Source: CAZGMJ01 sp964526785
GTDB lineage: Bacteria; Planctomycetota; Phycisphaerae; Sedimentisphaerales; Anaerobacaceae
Direction of reading: 5' to 3'
DNA length: 30,994 bases
Assembly: GCA_964526785.1 (NCBI GenBank)
Contig: CAZGMJ010000061.1
Coordinates: 1-30,994 of the forward strand
The translations under genes and the position numbers were made by a program. The number at the start of each line of letters is the position of its first letter. Positions within the stretch are counted from its first letter, which is position 1. Below the pieces are notes generated by a model that made no database searches, had not been told where the DNA came from, and worked only from the letters and a program-made list of their open reading frames with translations. Shown here in pieces: positions 16,531-25,467 of the stretch.

Positions 16531-19098
16531 GTGCCAAAGGCAACGCAGGATCTGAATGGACGCTGGGAATTCCGAGAATACCCCCCTTCGGTTCGTCGAA
16601 TGAGGGACCTCGACGGCGACAACTGGCAACCCGCTCGCGTGCCCGGCTCGATCTTCACCAGTCTCATCGAAGCGGGCAAAATCCGCCAGAATCGCCTCTG
16701 GCGCGATCCCGAACAGTTCGCTTGGGTAAGCGACAAACCGTGGGTTTTTCGCCGGAAGTTCGATCTTGCCGAGGATCTGTCGCCCTGCGAACGACTCATC
16801 CTCATCTTCGACGGACTCGACACGGTCGCACGCATCTGGCTCAACGACAAGTTGATCGGCAAACCCGAGAACATGTTCACGCGGCATCGCTTCGACGTCA
16901 CTTCCTTGCTCAAGCCACGCGACAATACCCTGCTGGTCAAATTCGAACCGGCCGTCGCGCACGGCCGACGGCTCATGCAACGCTACGGCAGAATCGACAC
17001 AACGCGCCTCAGCGACAACTGCCGCGTATACGTCCGAAAGGCCCAATACCAGTTCGGCTGGGACTTCTGCCCCCCGCTGCCCGGCTGCGGCATCTACCGC
17101 GGCGTCCGGATCAACGGCATCACGGGTGCCGCGATCTCCGATATCCATGTGCGCACCGTCGACTGTAATGAGCAATACGCCGACGTGAAGATCGAAGTCA
17201 AACTGCGCGCCAGTCGCAGCGACCGCTATGTGTGCAGGCTCGACATTGCGGGTCCCAACGAACAAAGCGAACACCGCCTCGTTTTCGCAGCCGGAGAGGA
17301 CTTTCACTCCGCTCTCGTTCGCATCGACCGGCCGGAACTGTGGTGGCCCGCAGGCTACGGTTCGCAGGTTCTGTATCGATTGAACGCCGGGCTATATCAT
17401 CACGATCAGTGCATCGACCACGTCCGGCGGGATTTCGGAATTCGCACCGCCCACCTGGTTCTTGCCCGTGACAGAATGGACAACGCATCGGGCGCACCAG
17501 AGGCAAGCGCTTTTGCGTTTCAGATAAACGGCCGCACGATAGCAGTCCGAGGCGCCAACTGGATACCCGTCTCCATGTTTCCGGGCTCCGCTCAAGCGTC
17601 GCAGTACGAACAACTGCTGGAACTTGCACGCCGGGCCAATTGCAATATGCTTCGAGTCTGGGCCGGCGGCTACTATGAGGATGACGCTTTCTACAATACA
17701 TGCGACCGACTCGGCATCCTGGTCTGGCAGGATTTCATGTTCGCTTGTGCATACTATCCCGATCGCCGTTGGTTTCTCGACCACGTTAAGGCCGAAGCCG
17801 AACACGTCGTCCGCAGATTGCGCAATCACCCCAGCGTCGTTCTCTGGTGCGGCAACAGCCAAATCGATCAACTGCACTACACCGGCCGGCTCGGCAGCGG
17901 CAAGAAATTCTACGGCCGGACCATCTACCACAGACTGCTGCCGCAGGTGGTCAGGCAGTGGACCCCCGGCACTCCATATATTCCCACGACGCCGCTCGGA
18001 AAACGCCAGGACTTCCGGCGACAACGCACCCTCAATGCACATCAGTGGCGCGTCTGGTCGGGCCACGAACCCGTCCGGGACTATCTCGGCCCCCACGAAG
18101 ACGTCCCTGCCTTCGTTACCGAGTTCGGAATGCAATCGCCGGCCACAAACCGAACCATCCGTCTTTTCGCTCCTTCCCACACTGCTCGCCCCAGTGACAG
18201 AACTGTCGAAAAACACAATTATCAGGCCGATGGTAACAGCCGGCTGTATCGCTATGTTGGCGATCTGTTCGGCCCCGCATCGGAACTCGAGTCTTTCGCC
18301 TATCTTTCCCAGTTGACCCAGGCGCGGGCGATGCAGGTATATGTCGAGCGATTGCGCGGAAACCGACGCAACAGCGGAGTTCTTTTCCGGCAGTTCAACG
18401 ACTGCTGGCCCGCCACGACATGGTCCGCACTGGACGTACTTGGTCAGCCGAAAGCCCTGTGGTTCTACGCCCGCCGCTTCTTCGCTGATGTGCTTGTGGC
18501 CGTCGATCGCGAGCCCGCGGAAGATCATGCCGGCTTTTCCGATCTGGTTAAAGCCGCAGGCCTCACCGTAGTGAACGACGGGGCGACCCCGCTTACGGGA
18601 CGGCTCAATTGCCGCCTCGTCGACCTTTCGGGCCGTATATTGGACCACGTCGAGTTCCCAATCGCCGCAGGACCTTTCGGATCGAAGGTCTCCTTCAAAT
18701 TACCCAAAGCCTTCGTCCTTCCCGAACGTCCCGAGGAAACGGCGTTGTCTCTGTCACTGCAATGCGAAAACCGCGTGCTCGCCGACAATTCCTTCTTCTA
18801 TCTGCCGGACAAGTACGTGACATGGCCGGCCCCTGGAATCAATGTGGATTGTCGTCGAATCAGCGACAGTCAGTGGAAGGTTGTGCTTGAGGCACAGACA
18901 ATAGCCCGGGACGTAGCGCTTGGCAGCCCGTCGGGCGACCTCTTGGATTGCAGTGACAACTACGTGGACATCATTCCGCCCGCCGCCACGGAAGTCACGG
19001 TCCGCAGCGAACCGCAAATGACCGATCTCGCCGCTGCATTGCGCATATTGTCCGTCAATGCCCTGCTGGCCTGCGACCGCAGCAATACGGATCAGTAG
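16531..19098 (+). CDS. GH2 beta-mannosidase-like protein with Gln at the acid/base position
   Basis: The 855-aa product follows the GH2 beta-mannosidase plan: an N-terminal sugar-binding sandwich with PWVFRRKFDL (70-79), GLDTVARIWLN (95-105), QFGWDFCPPLPGCGIYRGV (174-192), an Ig-like linker with LWWPAGYG, the barrel start VRGANWIP (339-346), MLRVWAGGYYEDD and the candidate nucleophile Glu531 in FVTEFGMQS. The family's acid/base motif, WCGNNE, reads WCGNSQ here, so Gln444 replaces Glu. The enzyme may be inactive, slow, or have changed role. No signal peptide is seen, so it is cytoplasmic unless exported otherwise. The start is GTG 16531, because AAGGAG sits at ideal distance upstream. The C-terminal sandwich domains are present. 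Its stop overlaps the convergent pilus-operon gene by 7 bp. Confidence 0.85.
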   Translation: MPKATQDLNGRWEFREYPPSVRRMRDLDGDNWQPARVPGSIFTSLIEAGKIRQNRLWRDPEQFAWVSDKPWVFRRKFDLAEDLSPCERLILIFDGLDTVARIWLNDKLIGKPENMFTRHRFDVTSLLKPRDNTLLVKFEPAVAHGRRLMQRYGRIDTTRLSDNCRVYVRKAQYQFGWDFCPPLPGCGIYRGVRINGITGAAISDIHVRTVDCNEQYADVKIEVKLRASRSDRYVCRLDIAGPNEQSEHRLVFAAGEDFHSALVRIDRPELWWPAGYGSQVLYRLNAGLYHHDQCIDHVRRDFGIRTAHLVLARDRMDNASGAPEASAFAFQINGRTIAVRGANWIPVSMFPGSAQASQYEQLLELARRANCNMLRVWAGGYYEDDAFYNTCDRLGILVWQDFMFACAYYPDRRWFLDHVKAEAEHVVRRLRNHPSVVLWCGNSQIDQLHYTGRLGSGKKFYGRTIYHRLLPQVVRQWTPGTPYIPTTPLGKRQDFRRQRTLNAHQWRVWSGHEPVRDYLGPHEDVPAFVTEFGMQSPATNRTIRLFAPSHTARPSDRTVEKHNYQADGNSRLYRYVGDLFGPASELESFAYLSQLTQARAMQVYVERLRGNRRNSGVLFRQFNDCWPATTWSALDVLGQPKALWFYARRFFADVLVAVDREPAEDHAGFSDLVKAAGLTVVNDGATPLTGRLNCRLVDLSGRILDHVEFPIAAGPFGSKVSFKLPKAFVLPERPEETALSLSLQCENRVLADNSFFYLPDKYVTWPAPGINVDCRRISDSQWKVVLEAQTIARDVALGSPSGDLLDCSDNYVDIIPPAATEVTVRSEPQMTDLAAALRILSVNALLACDRSNTDQ

Positions 19099-21161
19099 TT
19101 GCCCATCTCCATCATCATCATTTGCTCGTACATCTCTTCATCGATCTCGCCGCCCTCCATCTCGAACGTGCCGGGCATGGGCCCTCGTCTTCGCAGCGAC
19201 TCCTCCCAGGGCCTCAGCGGCTCCCTCTTCTCCCGCTGCGCCGTGGAAATATCGGCAAATGCGGTCTTGAGTTCCACCGGCCAGTACTGCTGACCGATAC
19301 CCATGTGCTCGATGTCGGCTCCGTCGTAGCTGTAGAGCATGTTCTCATACTGACGTGGGCTCATCTTGGGCTCGCCCGCCCAGTCCGCAACCGCGGCGAC
19401 ATCCACCATCAGCGCCCCTGTATTGTAGTCGATCTCTTCGGGCTCGGCGGGCCTGTCGGATGACAGAGGTACGCCCGTAATACGTTGATCGAACGAATCC
19501 CTGGTGCGCGGCGACCGGAAATCTCGAACCGTACGCGTATCTCGACGGTCCGGATTCTGCAGTTCACGCAGTTCGCCGATCAATTCGCCCGATTGCACCT
19601 TGAAGAACTCCGTGTACCAGTAACCCAGCACATACTTGGCCACCTCCACGCGAACCGCCTGTCCGGCGTCCTGCGTGGCCAGAGCAAAGAAGTACATACG
19701 GCCGGGAATTCGCACCGGATCCGTAACATCCGAAAATCCGCTCCAGAAGATCAGATCCGAGGCCTGGGGCCCCGCCGCCGGGTTAAACACCCCCAGGCGA
19801 ATACGATAGCGGTACGTGTTCTTCGGTTGGGCCGTGTCGTCCAGCGCCCAGAAGACCAGTTCGTTTAGCTCCGACAAATCCATGTCCCTGCGCAGAAGTA
19901 TTTCATCAAATTCAACATAGACGTCATCCGTTGAGGGCCTGTTCGACAACTCGCGCGGCTCCCCATAGAGCAGCATATCTTCTTCCATCATAAGATCGCT
20001 GTCGGTTCCCCGTCCGCGTCGACCTCTCCGGCCTCCCTGCATATCGCCGTACATCTCGCCGAACTGACCGCCCGTACTCCCCCGGGTCCGTCGCCCGGAC
20101 TCTCGGCCTCTCCGGCCCGTAGCCCCGTACGCACCGCCATATTCGCTGCCCCGGCTCCTCGATGTCGCAGCCCCCCGCCGGCCGGTACGCGACTCAAGCC
20201 GACCGCCCGTCCGGCCGCTGGTTGTTTCGTTCTGTCGCTCTTCGTATTCCTTGCGCCGGGCTTCCAACTCTTCCAGTCCCTGCAGCCGCTCGAACTTCTC
20301 ATGTAACTCCGGCGGGAACCATTCCTCTTTTGCCGATGCGATTTGATAGGCCCGCGGTTGCAGCAAATCAATCTGGGTTTCCTTGTTCCTGTACTGCAGC
20401 AACCGAACCTTCAAGCCGCCGGGCGGCAGTTCTCCGGGCTCGTCCACAATAGTGAACAGGTCCTTGCGATGATCGATCTTCGCACGAGGCACGCGCTGCC
20501 AGTCCGTCCAGGTCCCGTCTTCCAGCAACCGCTGCCGCTGAAGATCCACCGCAGCGAATACCGGCTCGGCGTAGCACGGGTCGCGCCATTCCGGACGAAC
20601 GTCGTCACCCGCATAGCTCTCGAAGAACTCCTTGTACAGCTCGGCGACATCGAACTTCGCCTGAACCGTCACCAGATCGACATCGTTGGGTTCATGTGGA
20701 ATGTTCTTTTCATACGGGTTCTCCGGCGTAACTTCAACCGTAGGCACATAGGCCACCGCTCGCAGGTGATCGACGGCCGAATCGTACACCACGCCGATCT
20801 CGGGCCGCGGATAGCTGCGCGTTCCACCGGCCCCGCCCTCGGGCACGCGAGGCATCACGGGCCACAAATCCGCATTCACTTCACTCAGCGACGAATCCAG
20901 TTCGGCCACGAACAGCGGAAGTTGCGATTGCGGAGACTCCAGCGCCTCCGGGTCGCGCGTGAGTTTTTCACGGAGTTCCTGCTCTTGCTGTGCGATGTAC
21001 TCATCTATCGCTCCCGGGCTGAATGTCCGCCCGTCATACTCAACCGTATTCGGGCTGAACACAACCCGGCTCAGCAAAAGGTACATGCAGACGACGCCAA
21101 CCAGCGCCAGCACGATCTTCTCCGCGTGCTCTTCGAGGAAACGTAATATCTTGTTCAGCAT
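19092..21161 (-). CDS. Large PilP-position protein of a type IV pilus-like platform, with RG-rich and acidic-Met tracts
   Basis: The 689-aa product has a short cytoplasmic N-terminus, one membrane segment (about 15-34, IVLALVGVVCMYLLLSRVVF) and a large exported body. Residues about 316-385 are an Arg/Gly-rich disordered stretch (GRRGRRGRG, TGRRGRESGRR). It is followed by SDLMMEEDMLLYGE, and the protein ends with EIDEEMYEQMMMMEMGNY. Between these lie beta-rich segments with TYRYRIRLGVFNP, which recalls fibronectin-like or pilot domains. It is the third gene of an operon after the PilM-PilN fusion and the PilO-like gene, the place PilP usually holds, but sequence similarity to PilP is not visible to me. 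ATG 21161 has GACGGAA upstream; the in-frame TTG at 21179 is less likely. It starts 74 bp after the PilO-like stop. Confidence 0.65.
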   Translation of the reverse strand: MLNKILRFLEEHAEKIVLALVGVVCMYLLLSRVVFSPNTVEYDGRTFSPGAIDEYIAQQEQELREKLTRDPEALESPQSQLPLFVAELDSSLSEVNADLWPVMPRVPEGGAGGTRSYPRPEIGVVYDSAVDHLRAVAYVPTVEVTPENPYEKNIPHEPNDVDLVTVQAKFDVAELYKEFFESYAGDDVRPEWRDPCYAEPVFAAVDLQRQRLLEDGTWTDWQRVPRAKIDHRKDLFTIVDEPGELPPGGLKVRLLQYRNKETQIDLLQPRAYQIASAKEEWFPPELHEKFERLQGLEELEARRKEYEERQNETTSGRTGGRLESRTGRRGAATSRSRGSEYGGAYGATGRRGRESGRRTRGSTGGQFGEMYGDMQGGRRGRRGRGTDSDLMMEEDMLLYGEPRELSNRPSTDDVYVEFDEILLRRDMDLSELNELVFWALDDTAQPKNTYRYRIRLGVFNPAAGPQASDLIFWSGFSDVTDPVRIPGRMYFFALATQDAGQAVRVEVAKYVLGYWYTEFFKVQSGELIGELRELQNPDRRDTRTVRDFRSPRTRDSFDQRITGVPLSSDRPAEPEEIDYNTGALMVDVAAVADWAGEPKMSPRQYENMLYSYDGADIEHMGIGQQYWPVELKTAFADISTAQREKREPLRPWEESLRRRGPMPGTFEMEGGEIDEEMYEQMMMMEMGNY

Positions 21162-21235
21162 CTGTTCCGTCTCACACAATACGTCGAATCTTGAAAACTA
21201 TTCTTACCGGTATGCCCGACAGCAATCGACACCTG

Positions 21236-22561
21236 CTATTGCTCCTCAACCGGAGGATTCTTGACTGTCTCCGGCATAATTTCAATATATGCGGGCCGAT
21301 TGAAAATATATTCGCAAATCAGATTGAGTTCCATGACCGTGTGCTCGCCATATCGATAACGAGCGTGCTCTTCGCGATCCGGGTCTATCGAGGTCTCGCT
21401 CGACTCCAGCACCGTTATCTGATTGTGCTTGAACAACTGCGGTTCAGACAACTGTCCGTTCCAACCTTTGAATGTGTGCTCCTTAGCGCTGCACAACTGC
21501 TGCATGAAAGGCAGAATCTCTTTGGCATCGATAATCACCGCAAAGCTGAAATGGACGACATCGGTGCTTTCATCGGATAGCCTTCCCGTGAACGACTGCG
21601 TCAGAGCCTCGTCCTCCGACCACACATACGCCGGCTTATCCGCATCCTGAGAACTCCTGGTCCGTCGCCCGAAATAGCCGCCCCGTCGGGTGCGCCCCGC
21701 TCCCCGCGAACCCATCGTAAATGTCAGGTACGAAAGCCGCTTCACCGGTGCGCTGAGCAGACTGTCATGACCCGCGTTGGCGGCCTCGATTGTCTTGACC
21801 ACGTCTTCGATGATCCAGTAGCCCAACTGATAATACCAGCAGTCCTTGACGGCATCCTCAATCGTGACCTCTGAAAAAACATAATCCCGCCAGAAATTGT
21901 AACCTGCAAGATCCGCGGGCACCGCATACACATCCAGTGCTTTCGCCCGCTCCGTGCAGATGCCGTCCACGATGGTGACCTCCGCCTCCGTCAGCCCATG
22001 GTGGCTCGACAACCCCAGAGCACGCGCTGAAACACGCCCCGGACGTTGTCGAAATTCGATCATCATCGGCCTGCGTCCGGCGCCGCCGAGACTCTCAAGA
22101 CCGCGCTCGAGTTCCTCCGGCGTCGGACACGTGCCTGCATTCACACGATCGAGCATCTGTTCGATGCCCACCTGATACCGCTGCCCGAACTCCTGAAACA
22201 GAAGCATGGATGTGTCGTTCGGCGAGGGGAAAATCTGATAGCTCAGCAACTCCCGTTTCGTCGTCTGCATCGCCAACTGTGTGATCTGGTTGGCGTCGTT
22301 GCTGTAAACCTCCAGATACTGATCCATTGCTTCCGGCAAATTCCGCGAGACCGGCTGGGCATTCGCACGGCTGATCTTGTTGCCCATCATCACGCTGTCC
22401 TGCTGAACCCGGGCACGCAGCCGATCGCTCATCAGCTTGGTCGGAACGAAAAGCAGGATCGCCACCAGCGTTATGATAATTGAGATCAACAGCGGTACGT
22501 TGCTCTTGAGAACGCTGAGTTTTTCGAGAATGTCTTTACCGCTCGGTAGCTTTATATCCAT
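21236..22561 (-). CDS. PilO-like inner-membrane protein
   Basis: The 441-aa product has a short cytoplasmic N-terminus, a single membrane segment at about 22-42 (VPLLISIIITLVAILLFVP), then a helical stretch and a large periplasmic domain. This topology and its place after a PilM-PilN protein fit PilO, which with PilN forms the membrane platform of type IV pili or type II secretion (GspM-like). Near the C-terminus, VVHFSFAVIIDAKEILPFMQQLCS looks like the ferredoxin-like PilO/GspM core. An Arg/Gly-rich insert (about 283-303, GSRGAGRTRRGGYFGRRTR) breaks this domain, as in its two neighbours. It is twice the usual PilO length of about 200 aa. The start is probably ATG 22561; GTG 22570 is possible, and neither has a strong ribosome site. 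It begins 62 bp after the PilM-PilN stop. Confidence 0.6.
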   Translation of the reverse strand: MDIKLPSGKDILEKLSVLKSNVPLLISIIITLVAILLFVPTKLMSDRLRARVQQDSVMMGNKISRANAQPVSRNLPEAMDQYLEVYSNDANQITQLAMQTTKRELLSYQIFPSPNDTSMLLFQEFGQRYQVGIEQMLDRVNAGTCPTPEELERGLESLGGAGRRPMMIEFRQRPGRVSARALGLSSHHGLTEAEVTIVDGICTERAKALDVYAVPADLAGYNFWRDYVFSEVTIEDAVKDCWYYQLGYWIIEDVVKTIEAANAGHDSLLSAPVKRLSYLTFTMGSRGAGRTRRGGYFGRRTRSSQDADKPAYVWSEDEALTQSFTGRLSDESTDVVHFSFAVIIDAKEILPFMQQLCSAKEHTFKGWNGQLSEPQLFKHNQITVLESSETSIDPDREEHARYRYGEHTVMELNLICEYIFNRPAYIEIMPETVKNPPVEEQ

Positions 22562-22623
22562 TTGGCTCACACAAACTATAGGTCATCAAATCGCACAACT
22601 GAATCACTCCGGCCCAATACACT

Positions 22624-24921
22624 CTACTGGATCGGCCCCGGATTGCTCATCGGCCCGGAAGATGGACCGCCGCCCGACATCGGAGTCGTCGTCGCCCCAT
22701 CCTGCGTTTCTTCAGATTCCCCCGAGGGATTCCATACGAACTTCACATCGAGAGCAAACCAGTGGTCCTTGATCTCGTACTGCTGCTCGCCTCGATGCCT
22801 GACGGGCTGTCCCGAAGGATCGTAAAGCGGGACTTTGTTGATAATTTCCCGGGTCATGGGATCGACAATCACCGTCTCGTACTCTTGCGCCATTTCATTC
22901 GCCTGACCCGGCGGCTTTGGAATGGGCCGCATTTCCGTGGCACCGATACCGGCGGGCCTCTGTTCGTCCAGAGCCACCTCGCCCGTCTTGATCCGGAAAT
23001 GCTCGGGATCGCCTTTTTCATACAATTCGAAGGGACTGTTGCCGTCTTTGGCGTACTGGTCCAAATGCATCAGCCTTGTGACGAAACCCCATTGACTCGG
23101 CTGATTTTCCACGCCCGGCGGATCCAGCAGACGCTTGAATTCGAGATCGTCCTTGCCGTAGGGGCTATAGCCCGCCAGCGAAACGACAAAGCCGGTCTTC
23201 TTTGCCTCCTGCTGAGCCGCGTCCACTCCGAACGGACTGAACTCGTATTCCTCACCCTGCATCTCCATCATCATCATCATCTCATACTCTTCCTCGCTGA
23301 TTTCTCCCATCCCTGCTTCTTCGTCCTCCCCTGACGTCCTGCGCCTTGTCGTCCGCCACATCCCTGCTCCCCCGAACTTCGCTCGGGACAGATCGTCGGA
23401 GTAATATACGACCATATTGGTAACGAAGATCTGCTTACGCTGCTCGCGAGGGAAGTTGTTCACGATCGCGTCGACGTTCCCGTTGCGAAAGGCCTGGTAT
23501 AGTGCGGCTTGCCCGGGATTGTTCTGCTCATTGGGCAATGCCGAGAAAATGACCTCGTGCAGGTTGGGAACCACCTCGCGATGCTGAAAGCGGTCGAATG
23601 CCGCCTGTATGATCTGTTCGCTCTCCTGTCGTTTCCGCTCTTTCTCGCTCACCAACCCCTTGATTCGATCCACCTCACGGATCGTAGTACTGATCCGGTC
23701 TCTGGTTTGCCCGTTATTGGCGTAGCTCATGTGATCGAGCCCCGTCCTGCCCAGACACAACAGGGACACACCCAGCAGCAGACAGGCCGCGGCCATGAAG
23801 TACCGCCCTTTGCCCGCCCATGCCATCGAGCGCGCGATGCTGCTCGGCAGAAGATTGCTCTCGATGCTCGCCAACCCCAACCCCTGCAAACCCAGACCGT
23901 AAACAACGCCGAAGTTGCAGACGTTTTCATGGAACTTGGCAGCGGATATTCCCGGATTGATTGCGAGCTTCTTATACGCATCCGGACGCTCCACGGGTAT
24001 CTGAAGCGTCTGCTGCAGATACTTGAGCAGACCGCGAAGCTTCGTACCGCCTCCAAGAGCGATTACGCGGCTCACCTTGGTGTTCGGATTTGAACTGTTA
24101 TAGAACCCCAGCGATTGCTGCACTTCCGAAGCCAGGTCGGTATACACCGGCCGCATGGCCTGGAATAACTGCCTGGCGTATTTGCTCATCGGCGCCGTGC
24201 GCTTCAGCTTCTCGGCTTTCTCGAAATTCAACCGGAAGGTATCGGCAATCGCCTTGGTAAACGTATTGCCTCCGATCATGATCCCGCGCTGCCAGACGCC
24301 CGACTTCGTACATACGACCAGGTCCGTACTCGAGGCCCCGACATTGAGCACCATCGTCGCCTTGGTATCGGAACCCACCAGTTCGGGCCGGTCGTACGCC
24401 GCATAGTTATACAGCGCCATCGGCGCCATCTGCACGAAACCGACGGGCAGATCCTCGCGGTTGTAATGCTCGAGTTCCGCGTTGACGATCTCGTTCTTGA
24501 TCGCAAACAGCCCGACCTTCAACTCCTCCGCATCCGGCTCGGACATCAACTGCCAGTCCCACTGAACATCGTTGATATCGAAAGGTATCTGCTGAACCGC
24601 CTCGAACCGGACAATTTCCGGGATCCGCTTTTCTTCGACCGGCGGCAGCTTGACAAAGCGAGCGAAGCTGTTCTGCCCGGGCACCGAAACCACAATCTCA
24701 TCCATGCTCACGTCGTGCCGGTTGACGAACTTCCGCAAGCTCAGGGCGACCAACTCTTCCCGCTCGGCCGGTGTCAAGTCCTCGGCGCTGAGAATCTTGC
24801 CATGCCGGATATTGTCGAAGCCGATCACCTCGACAACGCCTCGCTCAGTGCTCAGCCGTAGAGCTTTGAGGCTGTACGTGCCAATGTCAATCGCCCATAC
24901 CGTTTCGCCTACAACTGCCAT
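22624..24921 (-). CDS. pilM: PilM-PilN fusion protein of a type IV pilus-like system
   Basis: The 765-aa product starts with a complete actin-like PilM domain: AIDIGTYSLKA (10-20, phosphate 1), QNSFARFVKLPPVEEKRI (83-100), VLNVGASSTDLVV (191-203, phosphate 2) and ALGGGTKLRGL (288-298, adenosine). A membrane segment follows at about 374-391 (YFMAAACLLLGVSLLCLG), then a helix like the start of PilN, and a periplasmic part. In canonical systems PilM binds the N-terminal tail of a separate PilN; here the two look fused. Residues 519-530 are Arg-rich and 541-560 form an acidic poly-Met tract. The C-terminal 200 residues are unassigned, ending in a Pro/Gly-rich tail. ATG 24921 follows GAGG at 8 bp. 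It is the first gene of the three-gene operon, about 147 nt after a consensus promoter. Confidence 0.8.
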   Translation of the reverse strand: MAVVGETVWAIDIGTYSLKALRLSTERGVVEVIGFDNIRHGKILSAEDLTPAEREELVALSLRKFVNRHDVSMDEIVVSVPGQNSFARFVKLPPVEEKRIPEIVRFEAVQQIPFDINDVQWDWQLMSEPDAEELKVGLFAIKNEIVNAELEHYNREDLPVGFVQMAPMALYNYAAYDRPELVGSDTKATMVLNVGASSTDLVVCTKSGVWQRGIMIGGNTFTKAIADTFRLNFEKAEKLKRTAPMSKYARQLFQAMRPVYTDLASEVQQSLGFYNSSNPNTKVSRVIALGGGTKLRGLLKYLQQTLQIPVERPDAYKKLAINPGISAAKFHENVCNFGVVYGLGLQGLGLASIESNLLPSSIARSMAWAGKGRYFMAAACLLLGVSLLCLGRTGLDHMSYANNGQTRDRISTTIREVDRIKGLVSEKERKRQESEQIIQAAFDRFQHREVVPNLHEVIFSALPNEQNNPGQAALYQAFRNGNVDAIVNNFPREQRKQIFVTNMVVYYSDDLSRAKFGGAGMWRTTRRRTSGEDEEAGMGEISEEEYEMMMMMEMQGEEYEFSPFGVDAAQQEAKKTGFVVSLAGYSPYGKDDLEFKRLLDPPGVENQPSQWGFVTRLMHLDQYAKDGNSPFELYEKGDPEHFRIKTGEVALDEQRPAGIGATEMRPIPKPPGQANEMAQEYETVIVDPMTREIINKVPLYDPSGQPVRHRGEQQYEIKDHWFALDVKFVWNPSGESEETQDGATTTPMSGGGPSSGPMSNPGPIQ

Positions 24922-25074
24922 AAACTACCTCACTTAACAATGGATACCAATGAGGCCCCGCCGTTGTCGAAAAAACTGTTGCAACTCCCACCAGAGCGAG
25001 CCTTATGTGGTTCCAGTAACCTACCCAATAGGACGGACTTACGCACAGCTCTGCATACAGAGCCTGATGTCTTG

Positions 25075-25103
25075 ATTATAGCGAAGATCACGCTCTTTGT
25101 CCA
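25075..25103 (-). promoter_or_regulatory. Promoter and leader of the pilM-like operon
   Basis: On the minus strand TGGACA (25103-25098) and a perfect TATAAT (25080-25075) are exactly 17 bp apart. Transcription should start near 25068, leaving a leader of about 147 nt. At its 5' end is a perfect 6-bp hairpin (25048-25053 with 25058-25063, 4-nt loop). Confidence 0.7.
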
Positions 25104-25138
25104 GGTTAAAATGCCCATTTTGCCTATTCTAAGCCCCC

Positions 25139-25155
25139 CGGGCGCGTTTCGCCCG
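25139..25155. other. GC-rich hairpin without T-run
   Basis: CGGGCG (25139-25144) pairs with CGCCCG (25150-25155) around a 5-nt loop. No T-run follows on either strand, so it is not a typical intrinsic terminator. It lies just upstream of the pilM promoter. Confidence 0.35.
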
Positions 25156-25210
25156 ACTGCCGCCAATCGCCAAAACGCACATCATCCGCGCAATCGACAA
25201 CACACTCGTA

Positions 25211-25315
25211 ATGCCCGCGAAAACCGTTACACCCGAAGAATTGCATCGTATGAAGTTCCAAATAAAGGGGGCCGTCAAACGCGCCGCTGATAAGCAGCGT
25301 CCGGCCACATCATGA
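25211..25315 (+). CDS. Doubtful small protein or gene fragment (34 aa)
   Basis: ATG 25211 to TGA 25315 encodes a basic peptide with protein-like composition: TPEELHRMKFQIKGAVKRA. The same frame stays open upstream to about 25135 without an obvious start, so it may be the end of a decayed gene. There is no ribosome site before the ATG and I recognise no family. It could be chance. Confidence 0.2.
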   Translation: MPAKTVTPEELHRMKFQIKGAVKRAADKQRPATS

Positions 25316-25467
25316 CCAGTCTCCACATCCGATATTCATACGGATTCCCGCGTGCAATTGTTCAGCCGGTGGACGCTACCCGCCGGACCGTCGCCCCCGT
25401 CCAACTCGCATCAAAATGAGACCGCGCCCCTTCCATCGCGTTTCGCCCTCCGTCCCGACCCCCTGTT

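Larger units (their letters stand above)
24922..25467. other. Intergenic region between the pilM-like operon and ndk
   Basis: This 546-bp stretch contains the promoter and long leader of the pilM-like operon (24922-25103), an isolated GC hairpin (25139-25155) and one doubtful small plus-strand frame (25211-25315). From 25316 to 25467 I see nothing. Confidence 0.5.

Noticed and set aside
17392..18648. 418-codon minus-strand frame opposite the GH2 gene
   Set aside because: The GH2 signatures run through the other strand across this whole region; the antisense product has no family features.
25139..25155. Hairpin considered as an intrinsic terminator
   Set aside because: No T-run follows on either strand, and it lies upstream of, not after, a gene.
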